This document shows positions 18,037-26,292 of a stretch of 64,000 nt of DNA, piece after piece (the stretch's first letter is position 1; each line of letters opens with the position of its first letter). The notes beneath the pieces were generated by a model. It was not told the origin of the DNA. It saw nothing but the letters and a program-made list of their open reading frames with translations, and made no database searches. Location: contig NZ_BJKP01000013.1 in the NCBI RefSeq assembly GCF_008974145.1, forward strand, positions 49,751-113,750. The letters run 5' to 3'. Made by a program: the position numbers and the translations under genes. This stretch comes from Microcystis aeruginosa NIES-4325 (GTDB taxonomy: Bacteria > Cyanobacteriota > Cyanobacteriia > Cyanobacteriales > Microcystaceae).

Positions 18037-18588
18037 TTAGGCGCTAGGGATAGTAATTAGCGATAAATCAATTTTTTCCTCATCAATTTGCTTAATTTCG
18101 GCTCTAATTCCTGGTCCAAAGTATCTTTCAATTTTTTCCTGTTTTGCCAGCCACTTTTCTAGGGGTAAAAGGGGCGATTCAAATTCTAGGGTGAAACAAT
18201 AGGCGGAATCAACAGCAGTTTCACGAATTCCCACTAAAGTCGGTCTTTCCTCGTCGGTGGGGCTTAATCCCAGCTTTTCTAGGGCTTCATCCAGATGCAC
18301 TTCCTGTCCGTAGCGATAGCGGGTGACATCGTTGCGAAGTTTGGTTTGGGTGACAGTAGCCTGTTGTTGGCGCAATTGCAAGATTTCGGGGCTAGTGGGT
18401 TGACTGAAGGGTATCGGTTTGATTTCTGAAGCTTTTAGGGCTAAACCTCCCAATAATAAAGGTAATCCGTAGAAAAAACCCGCTAAATTGACCGTGGCGT
18501 TACCTTGGGCATAACCGATGATCCCGATAACCGTTAAAATACTGCCTAAAATTAAGCCAAAGTATGATAGTCTAATTTTTCTGAGCAT
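18037..18588 (-). CDS. DUF2854 membrane-anchored protein
   Basis: A 183-residue protein of a family restricted to cyanobacteria and plastid-bearing plants. Two TM segments near the N-terminus (about 8-27 and 33-49) are followed by a soluble domain with RYRYGQEVHLDEALEKLGL and a C-terminal acidic region. Function is unknown. It is directly joined to the TSUP permease gene (no intergenic base). Confidence 0.82.
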   Translation of the reverse strand: MLRKIRLSYFGLILGSILTVIGIIGYAQGNATVNLAGFFYGLPLLLGGLALKASEIKPIPFSQPTSPEILQLRQQQATVTQTKLRNDVTRYRYGQEVHLDEALEKLGLSPTDEERPTLVGIRETAVDSAYCFTLEFESPLLPLEKWLAKQEKIERYFGPGIRAEIKQIDEEKIDLSLITIPSA

Positions 18589-18896
18589 GAAATAATTTTT
18601 TTCTTGAGTACGCTAATCCTTTAGAGATTATACAACTCAAGAGAATCTTTTTTGCAGATGGGCAGTAGGAAGATTTTTCAGTTATCAGTAAACAGTCATC
18701 AGTCATCAGTGAAAAGAAAGCGGCGAACTTGACACTTAATAAGTAAGTAATCTCAATTAACTGTTAGATAGTGGGACAGGTTTCAGTTTCTTTGTATTTT
18801 ATCTTTGATTGTAACCAGCTACTTAGTTGATGATAGGTGGTGCGTCAGGAATTTTTGCCGTCTAACGCACCCTAAGTTTTACTATTGCAAGAGTGC
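18589..18896. other. 308-bp gene-free region with repeats
   Basis: No gene is seen. It carries a short CAGT(C/T)ATCAGT heptamer-type cluster at about 18679-18712 and a palindrome at 18839-18871 whose arms GGTGCGTCAG and CTAACGCACC pair with one mismatch. Confidence 0.5.
18839..18871. repeat. REP-like GGTGCGT palindrome
   Basis: The arms GGTGCGTCAG/CTAACGCACC surround a 13-base loop, 25 bp past the stop of the minus-strand hydrolase gene. It is related in sequence to the perfect GGATGCGTC palindrome at 32643-32664. GCGT-type palindromes of this kind recur in cyanobacterial intergenic DNA. Confidence 0.55.
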
Positions 18897-20579
18897 CTAT
18901 TGCCGATGTACTCGCAATTTCTCAATTAATTGAGATAATTTCTCGTCAGAAGCGGCAGTAATAAAGTCTAATTTAAACTTTTGTCCCTGACTGAGATATT
19001 CTGTATAACTAGACAGAAGAAAAGGACGAAACTTGTCATTATCAGCAATATAAACTTCAAAAAAAGCGACAAATAAAGCCCCCGCATAATCCCCAATTAA
19101 ATTTTGATCGGGTAAAGTGATATTGACCACAGACTTCAGTGTTTTTTGCATTCCTGCATCCAATTCCGTAAAATTTACATGAGCTTGTCCCTCCACCATG
19201 GCCAGATATTTATCCGGCGTTTTTAACCAAGTAAAAGGAATGGCCTGTTCAAAAATCGGATTAGCTGCTGGGTCATAACTTCCTGAACCCAAGAGGACAG
19301 GAATCGAGATTTTACTTAAACCTTTTTCTCCAAAAATACTGCGGTTAACGGGATTAGCTGCAAAGACAGCCGTGACTCGTTCATCGCGAAAATTATAGAC
19401 CTGTCTAGGCAATTCCAGGGCGCGACATTCCAGTAAAATAGCGATATTAATCCCGGAATAAGGACGGTTGCAATCTTTAGCAAGATTATCAAAATCAATT
19501 TGTGCGCCGGCAACAGCTAGAGATGTATAACCCCCGAAGGAATGACCCGCTACTCCCACATTAGTGAGGTTAAGTTTACCTTGAAATTGACTAGCATTAC
19601 GTCTTGCTAATTCATCGATGACAAAGCTAATATCTTTGGGTCGATTAATAAACTCATCTCGATCAAAAATATTGCGATAATACCCCCCTAACATTCCTTG
19701 TAGGTATTTGATATCACTGCCGGGGTGTTGCGGTGCCGCTACTAAAAATCCGTAGGAAGCTAGATGTTCAATTACTTGGGCATAATCTTCCGGTCGCGAG
19801 GCTAATCCGTGGGAAAAAATAATTACAGGTGTTTTGCCTTCTCGGAAAGTTTCCGGGATATAAACATCCACATATAAACTGCGATTGCGACTGCTATCGG
19901 TTAGGTTCCAAACTTCTTTTTTTACCTGAAAGCTACCGCGCTGACGCAAATCGGGTAAACGGGCATAATTAATCGCTGGTTTAACGGCAGCCGCTTCCTC
20001 GGCTGTCCAGAGGCGCATATCTTTAATAAATATTTCCGCCACATAAATGGCATAATCAAGGGCTTTAGCTAATCCGAGGATTTCTTCCCCCTGTAACTGG
20101 ATATTATTGGGGAATTTTTTCAGGACGTTTAAAAGGGTTAAGCCTCCCGGTTCAAAAGCGGCACTAACAATCGCACTCCGCAGGGCATATTTACCATTAA
20201 TTCCCCCTTGAATGGTGATACTTTTCCCCAAACGAGAGAGCATATCAGCACCCATTACACTATTAAAAAAACGAGATAGTAAAACAGGATCGATGTCAAT
20301 TTTTGTTAATAAAGCCTCACGAAACTGCTCTCTTGCTTCGGGAGTTGCTCTGGCCAGAAAATTTTTTAAATTAGCATCGATTTTTCCTTCTTTAGCGAAG
20401 GTTTCTAGGGATGCTACCGATACAGAAAAGACGAGGGGAGTATAAACAAATTCAATTTCTTCGGCAGCTTTTAGGGGTAAAGCGGTCATAGTGGCGGCGA
20501 AAAGACCTAGTAGAAAAGCTCGCAGCCGACGGGTGGGATTATTTCTGGAAAAACGATTCTGTAAACTGGTGATAATCAT
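18897..20579 (-). CDS. Exported alpha/beta hydrolase with DUF1400 N-terminal domain
   Basis: 560 residues from the ATG at 20579; a TTG 30 bp upstream is also in frame but less likely. A positively charged start and hydrophobic signal segment end near PLKAAEE. Then comes the cyanobacterial DUF1400 domain (about 35-190) and an alpha/beta hydrolase domain with FSHGLASRPEDYA (oxyanion region), APQHPGSD and the nucleophile elbow GHSFGG. It resembles platelet-activating-factor acetylhydrolase-like lipases; the substrate is unknown. It is followed downstream by the REP-like palindrome. Confidence 0.85.
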   Translation of the reverse strand: MIITSLQNRFSRNNPTRRLRAFLLGLFAATMTALPLKAAEEIEFVYTPLVFSVSVASLETFAKEGKIDANLKNFLARATPEAREQFREALLTKIDIDPVLLSRFFNSVMGADMLSRLGKSITIQGGINGKYALRSAIVSAAFEPGGLTLLNVLKKFPNNIQLQGEEILGLAKALDYAIYVAEIFIKDMRLWTAEEAAAVKPAINYARLPDLRQRGSFQVKKEVWNLTDSSRNRSLYVDVYIPETFREGKTPVIIFSHGLASRPEDYAQVIEHLASYGFLVAAPQHPGSDIKYLQGMLGGYYRNIFDRDEFINRPKDISFVIDELARRNASQFQGKLNLTNVGVAGHSFGGYTSLAVAGAQIDFDNLAKDCNRPYSGINIAILLECRALELPRQVYNFRDERVTAVFAANPVNRSIFGEKGLSKISIPVLLGSGSYDPAANPIFEQAIPFTWLKTPDKYLAMVEGQAHVNFTELDAGMQKTLKSVVNITLPDQNLIGDYAGALFVAFFEVYIADNDKFRPFLLSSYTEYLSQGQKFKLDFITAASDEKLSQLIEKLRVHRQ

Positions 20580-20908
20580 GGAATTGTTAGTTAGGGTAGA
20601 TGACAGCAATTAAAGGAAAAAAGTGTTACGGCGATTGATGTCTAAGTTCAACAAACATCGATAAAGCACCAAGCAAATTAAAAACAAAAAGCATGAGCAA
20701 AACCTCGAAATATTAATCTGGGTGATTTTGATTCTAGATTATTGAGTATTTCTGAATATACTATCTAACCTAGATATTATATGAAAGTTGTTTTTATGTC
20801 AAGATATAAACTATTAACAAAAAACAATAAATAGATGAATTTAATAAGTGAAAGTGATATATTTGGAAATGAAAATAATCAGATAGGGTTTTTGACTGGG
20901 ATAAATTG
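20580..20908. other. 329-bp AT-rich gene-free region
   Basis: It separates the DUF1400 hydrolase start from the end of the MscS gene. I see no supported gene; a 22-codon minus-strand frame starting at 20693 is too short to call. Confidence 0.4.
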
Positions 20909-22219
20909 CTAATCATTGCGAATATGAATATCTTGTCGCGGGAAGGGAATCTCGATACCCTCTTGAGTAAACAGATCAAGAATAACACAATTAATATCAC
21001 TAATGACTCGCTTTTTCCTGTTAACATCATTCAACCAGAACTTTAATTCAAAGTTTAAACTAGAATGATCAAAATTAAGAAAAAAGGCTACTGGTTGCGG
21101 GTTTTTAAGTATGTGAGGATGTTGATCAGCAATGTCTAGCAATAAATTCATCACCTGTTTTGCGTTAGAATTATAACCAACTCCGATAACAATTGAACAA
21201 TAAATCAAGTTATCACTACCAGTATAGGTGGTGACATCCTCAGTGAAAAACTTTTGATTGGGGATAATTTTTTCAGAATTATCTGTAAGGATTTGCACTG
21301 TTGTGGCTCGAATACCTAGCTTTTTTACCTGAGAAGTCTGTCCTTCAATATTAATTATATCACCAGGTTTGAGAACTTTTTCAAATAATAGTAAAATACC
21401 GCTAACAAAATTACTGACTACTTGCTGCATACCGAAACCAATACCCACAGATAAACCGCCAGTAATTGCCGCTACTGCCGTTGCATTAACTCCCACATAA
21501 CCCAAGATGAGAATAAAACCTAAGACAATGAAAAAATAACGTCCTAACAGCAAAGTTGCTTCAATTTCACCGCGACTAGCTTGCTGATTTAAATTAGCAA
21601 TACTCAAAATTATAGTCTCTATAATATCAACAAAAATTACCAGAAAATAGGGAGCTATTATCAAAATAAATATGCTTCTCAATGTGATCGGACTATTGAA
21701 TAAATTAAAGGGAGATACTTGGGCAATTTCCTGAATATTATTGTAGAAACCAATCATGGTTCTCAGGAGAAATAACACCAGTAAAGGTGCTAAAAGCCGG
21801 AAATGATAATATTTAATTGTATTGACGGAAAACTTGGCGTATAGTCCAGCTAATAAACCACGATAAACTAGATAAAACCACAGGAGTTTTATAGATAAAC
21901 TAATCATTCCTCTTGTCCAATTTTGACTTAAAAAAATTAGATAATTTAAGTCAAGTAAAATTATACTAATAACTGGAAAATTAAGAAACTGTATCAGGAT
22001 AGCAAAATATTGACGGAGGGTTAAATTTTTATCACTATGAATAAAACTGGTGACGTGAGGGAATCTTTTTTTTAAGTAAAACCATAACCATTGTGACAAT
22101 AACCAAGCAAGAATTAAAGACAGAAAAATAATCGTTAATTGGTTTTGAACGTCTCTGCGTCCTAAAAATAATAATTGGTTAGCAATTATTTCCGAAAGAG
22201 AGGGAATATTGTTGTTCAT
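20909..22219 (-). CDS. MscS-family mechanosensitive channel
   Basis: A 436-residue protein with several N-terminal TM helices (about 25-215). The pore-lining helix and beta domain follow: AAITGGLSVGIGFGMQQVVS, then NFVSGILLLFEKVLKPGDII and the GIRATTVQILTDN block. The C-terminal alpha/beta vestibule ends in PFPRQDIHI, the canonical MscS ending. It releases solutes on hypo-osmotic shock. The ATG at 22219 starts one base after the stop of the upstream solute-binding lipoprotein gene, implying one transcript. Confidence 0.92.
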   Translation of the reverse strand: MNNNIPSLSEIIANQLLFLGRRDVQNQLTIIFLSLILAWLLSQWLWFYLKKRFPHVTSFIHSDKNLTLRQYFAILIQFLNFPVISIILLDLNYLIFLSQNWTRGMISLSIKLLWFYLVYRGLLAGLYAKFSVNTIKYYHFRLLAPLLVLFLLRTMIGFYNNIQEIAQVSPFNLFNSPITLRSIFILIIAPYFLVIFVDIIETIILSIANLNQQASRGEIEATLLLGRYFFIVLGFILILGYVGVNATAVAAITGGLSVGIGFGMQQVVSNFVSGILLLFEKVLKPGDIINIEGQTSQVKKLGIRATTVQILTDNSEKIIPNQKFFTEDVTTYTGSDNLIYCSIVIGVGYNSNAKQVMNLLLDIADQHPHILKNPQPVAFFLNFDHSSLNFELKFWLNDVNRKKRVISDINCVILDLFTQEGIEIPFPRQDIHIRND

Positions 22220-22220
22220 A

Positions 22221-23513
22221 TTAATTTATTTTCTTGACTTCCTGATCGAGATCTGATTGAATATAAAGTGTCAGTTGCTGGGCTGCTTTTGAGGAAGATA
22301 TTTCACCAGCGATCGCTCTTTCATACCAAAATTCTCCTTCTTCTAAAATTTGATTCAACTTTTCCCAATCATCCAGAGGAACTGCCACGGCATTTTGAGA
22401 TTGTTGTAATAATACCGATTCGATCGGTAGTAAATTTCCTTCGATCTGCACCCGTCGATTAGTGGGAATAAAACTTTCTGTTTGGATGATTGCTTGCAAT
22501 TGTTGTTCGGGATTAGTGAGAAATTTTCCTAAAGCTAATCCCAAACGATTTTCATTATCACTATTATTGCGATTAAATACCATCACCCGTGTATAGAGAA
22601 TTGGTGCTGCTTTACCTTGAGTTTCTTGGGGAAGTAAAGCGACTCTGAGATCATCTTGTAGGCTGTTTTTTAAATCGGCAATTTCAATAGAATTACACAC
22701 ATAATAGGTTAAGCGGCCGCCAGCAAAGGCCTCATGAAGTAATTCCCGTTGACGATTGAGGATAAAATTAGGCTGTGACGAGGCAAATTTTAGCCATTCT
22801 AGCCATTTTGCCCAACCATCCAAGCGAGGTTGCATCCGACCCTGATCATCCCACAAATAGCCGCCAAAAATTGCCATTCCCCAAAAAGTATCTTCAAAAG
22901 AGGACACCATCCCCACAGAATAACCTTTGCGCGCACGTTCCACTAATCCCTCTAAACTGGTGGGAGGTTGCTTCAGCAGCGGATCGGTACTAACTTGTAA
23001 TTTTTTTTGATTATAACACAGTACAGTAGTACGAGAACCTAAGGGAATGCCATAGATTTTTCCTTGATAGCTAACTTGTTTCAGCGTTGGGGGATAATAA
23101 ATAGATAAATCTAGATTTTTCTGGTCAATTTCCTTCAGTACTCCTTGGGATACTAATTTGGGTATATTTCTCGAAAAAATTAGAATAACACTCGCACCTA
23201 ATCCGCTTTGAGATTGTTTAAAAAAACGTTCGGGTATCTCATCGATAGGAATAGCTTGTTCAAGAATTGTCACCTGCGGATTTAATTTTCTAAACTCTTG
23301 CAAACCGAGACCTAATAATTTAGTTAAATTTCCCTCTTCTGGATACCAAACCAAAAGGGTTCCTTGCCGTTGCTCCGATGATTGGTTAGGAAGATCACTA
23401 AAACAAGCATAAAGAAAAATTGGCATCAAGATAAAAAGCAATAGGAGCGATATAATTCTCCTTAGTTTTTTACTTCTCCAAGCAGTTTTAACTCTAAGCA
23501 TTAGGGATTGCAT
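22221..23513 (-). CDS. ABC-type extracellular solute-binding lipoprotein (family 1)
   Basis: A 430-residue periplasmic binding protein of the sugar-binding cluster (MalE/UgpB-like). A basic N-terminus and hydrophobic segment lead to the lipobox FLYAC (Cys37). The mature part shows VWYPEEGNLTKLL, IPLGSRTTVLCYN and FWGMAIFGGYLWDD, typical of this fold. No permease or ATPase genes adjoin it. Instead the gene is followed after one base by an MscS channel. It may serve a remote ABC importer or act as a sensor domain for the channel; the latter is speculation. Confidence 0.85.
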   Translation of the reverse strand: MQSLMLRVKTAWRSKKLRRIISLLLLFILMPIFLYACFSDLPNQSSEQRQGTLLVWYPEEGNLTKLLGLGLQEFRKLNPQVTILEQAIPIDEIPERFFKQSQSGLGASVILIFSRNIPKLVSQGVLKEIDQKNLDLSIYYPPTLKQVSYQGKIYGIPLGSRTTVLCYNQKKLQVSTDPLLKQPPTSLEGLVERARKGYSVGMVSSFEDTFWGMAIFGGYLWDDQGRMQPRLDGWAKWLEWLKFASSQPNFILNRQRELLHEAFAGGRLTYYVCNSIEIADLKNSLQDDLRVALLPQETQGKAAPILYTRVMVFNRNNSDNENRLGLALGKFLTNPEQQLQAIIQTESFIPTNRRVQIEGNLLPIESVLLQQSQNAVAVPLDDWEKLNQILEEGEFWYERAIAGEISSSKAAQQLTLYIQSDLDQEVKKIN

Positions 23514-23638
23514 TGATCGTGAGCCTTAAAAAATATTGTCATATCTTTATAGTATCATGAAAGTTTACCCAATAATCTTCAGGATAAACATAATTTAACA
23601 TGATCCTTTGTCAAGAGCCTCCAATCTAGCAACAATTA

Positions 23639-23665
23639 CAGCTTAAAACGCACAGTTTTAAGCTG
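23639..23665. terminator. Perfect 11-bp inverted repeat
   Basis: The arms CAGCTTAAAAC (23639-23649) and GTTTTAAGCTG (23655-23665) flank the loop GCACA. It is terminator-like or a transposon scar. No T-run follows on either strand. Confidence 0.5.
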
Positions 23666-23798
23666 CTGACCTATCTAAATTACTTGTTAAGAATGCAGGG
23701 GATAAGGGAGAGAGTAAGTGTCCTAGTTTGTTTTCTAAAACTCTAATATCCAGTTTAAATGCACTACAGTTGACCAGTAAATACTCAACCTGAAAGCT

Positions 23799-24036
23799 AA
23801 TCATTAAATAACTACCTCTTAAAAACCCAAGTGAACCCCATAAAAAAGATAAATTTGTTCGACATTCCTGACAGCAAACAATTATTACTTGTCCGAAAAA
23901 GCCGAAAATATGCCGATCAAAAAGCCAAGATAACCACCTAAATTTAACACCACGATCCCCCATCTAGATATTGAAAATGCCAAGACCAATAACTATGACA
24001 AACTTCAACAACGGCTAAATAACTGGGTTGTTCAGA
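23799..24036 (-). pseudogene. Decayed 3' copy of the YrhK-like gene
   Basis: This segment aligns at about 80-90% by eye with 28175-28420. On the minus strand it encodes SYLAVVEVCHSYWSWHFQYL and, after a one-base deletion, HIFGFFGQ, CCQE, TNLSFLWGSL and RGSYLMI, matching the tail of the gene at 28158-29081. It lacks the 5' two-thirds. It has QY where the other copy has K-TAG, which helps infer the ancestral sequence. Confidence 0.8.
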
Positions 24037-24292
24037 ACATATTATGCTAAATTACTTAGTGATTAAGGATAGGGCGAAGTCCATAGGGCAATACTTGATC
24101 TATGGACCTAAGGCTTGCTCCCCCTCCCAACCTTTTCAGGAAAAAACTTAGTCAGATCTACGGTATAGCGCACCTAAATAAAATGTCAACCCCCTCCGTT
24201 TGCCGTCGTGCGACACCTGACTTCTAGGGCCTACCCGTTCACGTCTTTACTTATCACCGAGATCCAGCATTAAATGAGGGTAATTCAACTCT
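24037..24292. promoter_or_regulatory. Upstream region of the ClC gene
   Basis: A perfect inverted repeat GTCCATAG/CTATGGAC lies near 24079-24109. Base composition rises toward the ClC gene. I see no recognisable IS end or gene. Confidence 0.3.
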
Positions 24293-25636
24293 ATGGCAAA
24301 TAATAAACCACAACCTCTGTTAACTAGGGTAGGCCGCTGGGCTGTTGCTGGTCTGCTCGGCGGTTTGATCGGCTCTCTGGCCGCAGTACTACTGACTGAG
24401 GCAATTAAGCAAACCCTCAGGATTGCCTCTGGCCTAGACAACGTCTGGCTACAGCTGCTGCCTCTGGTGGGCGTTAGCTTAGCAGTGCTAGTCCTGTTTG
24501 GACTGGGTAGGGGCCAACCCGTGCAGACCTTAGCTCCCCGGGAGGCCACTGTCTCTGGCCGCTGGGGTTCTCTTATGGCCTGGTACTCTTTCCCCCATGA
24601 CATTGCTCGCGCCGACCTGACCGGTGACGTGGTTAACGCATCCGGGGCAGAAGAGCGCTTCCCCTGGAATCTAGCACCGTTGCGGGCTTTGGCTATTCTC
24701 TCCACTGTTGGACTGGGTGCGCCCATGGGAACAGAATCACCGGCGGCTCATATTGGCGTGGCGACAGGAACCTGGTTAGGTAGCATAAATCCAGCCCTGA
24801 ATCAACTGGTGCGGCCGCTGGCAATCGGCGGCGGGGCGGCAAGTGTTTCTGCCCTGATGGGAATCCCGCTGGTGGGCAGCTTCTTTATGTTTGAGTTGAG
24901 TCAGCGACGCCAGGTTCCGATCACCCCGGAGCGAGTGGCGGCGATGTTAGCTGGGGGACTGGTGGGATGGGGAGTCAACGTTGCCTTTAAGCTGCAACTG
25001 ATCCGGCTGGTCGTGCCGCAGGTTGCCCCGACTGACTTCTGGGATGCGGTGGCTGCCACTTTGTTGATCGGAGCGATCGCTGGCACGATTACAGCCCTCA
25101 CTGGTGAGGCGATCTACTGGGCCAGAGGCTTGCGGGACAGGCCCGCCACTCGTCTCCTGATCGGTGGCCTGGTGATGCTATTATTGGCGATCGTGATCGG
25201 ACAGGTGGCGACTCCCGCCGCGGCTTTTGGTCCAGGGGGAGCCGCTATCGTCTGGGCCGAAAACATTGAAACGACTCCTTACCACCTGTTGGCGGTAGCT
25301 CTGCTCCGGGCTGCCGCCACCACTGCTGCGGTTTTAGCTGGGGGCTGTGGCGGCGTGTTTGTCCCTTTTCTGGCGATCGGCGACCTCAGTGGCCGGGTGT
25401 TCGCCACCACCTTTGAGATTTCGGGGGATCTGGCCGGTGCCGCAGGGGCAGCGGCTGGTATTGCGGGCGGCTATCGCCTACCTTTGACCGCCGTGGCGAT
25501 GGTACTGGGGGTAGGGGGTCCAGGGGCAGCCCAGCTAACCTGCCTTGCTACAGTGGTCGTCGCCGCCCTTTCGGGATTGGTGGCCGCACGGGCAGCCAAT
25601 CAACTCTCTAGTTCCCTGCGGGCAATGATCCGCTAG
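24293..25636 (+). CDS. ClC-family chloride channel/transporter, GC-rich
   Basis: A 447-residue polytopic protein with ClC hallmarks: GLGAPMGTESPAAHIG (selectivity-filter region carrying the G-x-E-x-P signature), the central ALMGIPLVGSFFMFEL and the later GGCGGVFVPFLAIGDLSG. It lacks C-terminal CBS domains. Members exchange or conduct Cl-, nitrate or fluoride. By eye the gene is much richer in G and C than its neighbours (many CTG, GCC and GGC codons), which suggests acquisition from another genome. It is flanked on the left by a pseudogene. ATG at 24293. Confidence 0.88.
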   Translation: MANNKPQPLLTRVGRWAVAGLLGGLIGSLAAVLLTEAIKQTLRIASGLDNVWLQLLPLVGVSLAVLVLFGLGRGQPVQTLAPREATVSGRWGSLMAWYSFPHDIARADLTGDVVNASGAEERFPWNLAPLRALAILSTVGLGAPMGTESPAAHIGVATGTWLGSINPALNQLVRPLAIGGGAASVSALMGIPLVGSFFMFELSQRRQVPITPERVAAMLAGGLVGWGVNVAFKLQLIRLVVPQVAPTDFWDAVAATLLIGAIAGTITALTGEAIYWARGLRDRPATRLLIGGLVMLLLAIVIGQVATPAAAFGPGGAAIVWAENIETTPYHLLAVALLRAAATTAAVLAGGCGGVFVPFLAIGDLSGRVFATTFEISGDLAGAAGAAAGIAGGYRLPLTAVAMVLGVGGPGAAQLTCLATVVVAALSGLVAARAANQLSSSLRAMIR

Positions 25637-25785
25637 AAGCCACGCTTAGGTCTCCACTGAGCCGAAAATTTAGGTGATTGCGGTTGTTAGTTGGTGAAGA
25701 ATTGGGCGGGTAATTACCTCCTTTAATCTCATACCCCTAAAAACGATCGCCCTTAGCTCTAGCAGCAAACTGCGATCGCCTTTTA

Positions 25786-26214
25786 TCATTCCGACAAATG
25801 AAGAGAACGATTTAAAATATCCTTAATACCGTAGGGACAAACGGGGGGAAACTCTAATCCCGTCTCTCTAAAGGCATCGGAACAAGCAACAGCATAGAGT
25901 TTAAATAGGCTTTCATCGGTTAAATATCGCTTTAAACTGGGGCTATCGTCCAAATAAAGCCTAATATTAGCTCTTTCTCGTTGAATAGTCCCCAGCCAAC
26001 TGTGCGATCGCCTTTGAGGTTGATAGTCCCACTTTAATAAATGATGCAAAATTAATCTGAGACTAGCGAGTAAGCGATCGCGCTCCCGTTTCGACAAATC
26101 CCGCACCTCTTCGACTAAATTCTCAATATCTAACTCGGAAAACTGACCAGAGGCTAATAAATCGGCCATTTGTTCGGCCCAAAGTCCAAAGTCTTGCTCA
26201 TAGGATGCCGTCAT
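25786..26214 (-). CDS. DUF29 family protein
   Basis: A 142-residue protein of the DUF29 family, which is abundant in cyanobacteria. It shows the family blocks YEQDFGLWAEQMADLLASG, LDIENLVEEVRDLSKRER and LLHHLLKWDYQPQRRSHSW. A TTG 24 bp upstream is in frame, but the ATG at 26214 gives the normal family start. Function is unknown; a nucleic-acid or toxin-like role has not been shown. Confidence 0.85.
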   Translation of the reverse strand: MTASYEQDFGLWAEQMADLLASGQFSELDIENLVEEVRDLSKRERDRLLASLRLILHHLLKWDYQPQRRSHSWLGTIQRERANIRLYLDDSPSLKRYLTDESLFKLYAVACSDAFRETGLEFPPVCPYGIKDILNRSLHLSE

Positions 26215-26292
26215 CGATTTATCTCCTTCTAAGCTCAATTAACATTATATTAATAATCCGCCAACAGTGAGGGCTTAAAAACTGATTTACTA

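Noticed and set aside
20628..20693. 22-codon hydrophobic frame upstream of the DUF1400 gene
   Set aside because: Too short and without a ribosome-binding site; likely chance.
23658..23963. 101-codon minus-strand ORF
   Set aside because: It is the frameshifted tail of a decayed YrhK-like copy, described as a pseudogene; the 5' part of the frame is not real coding sequence.
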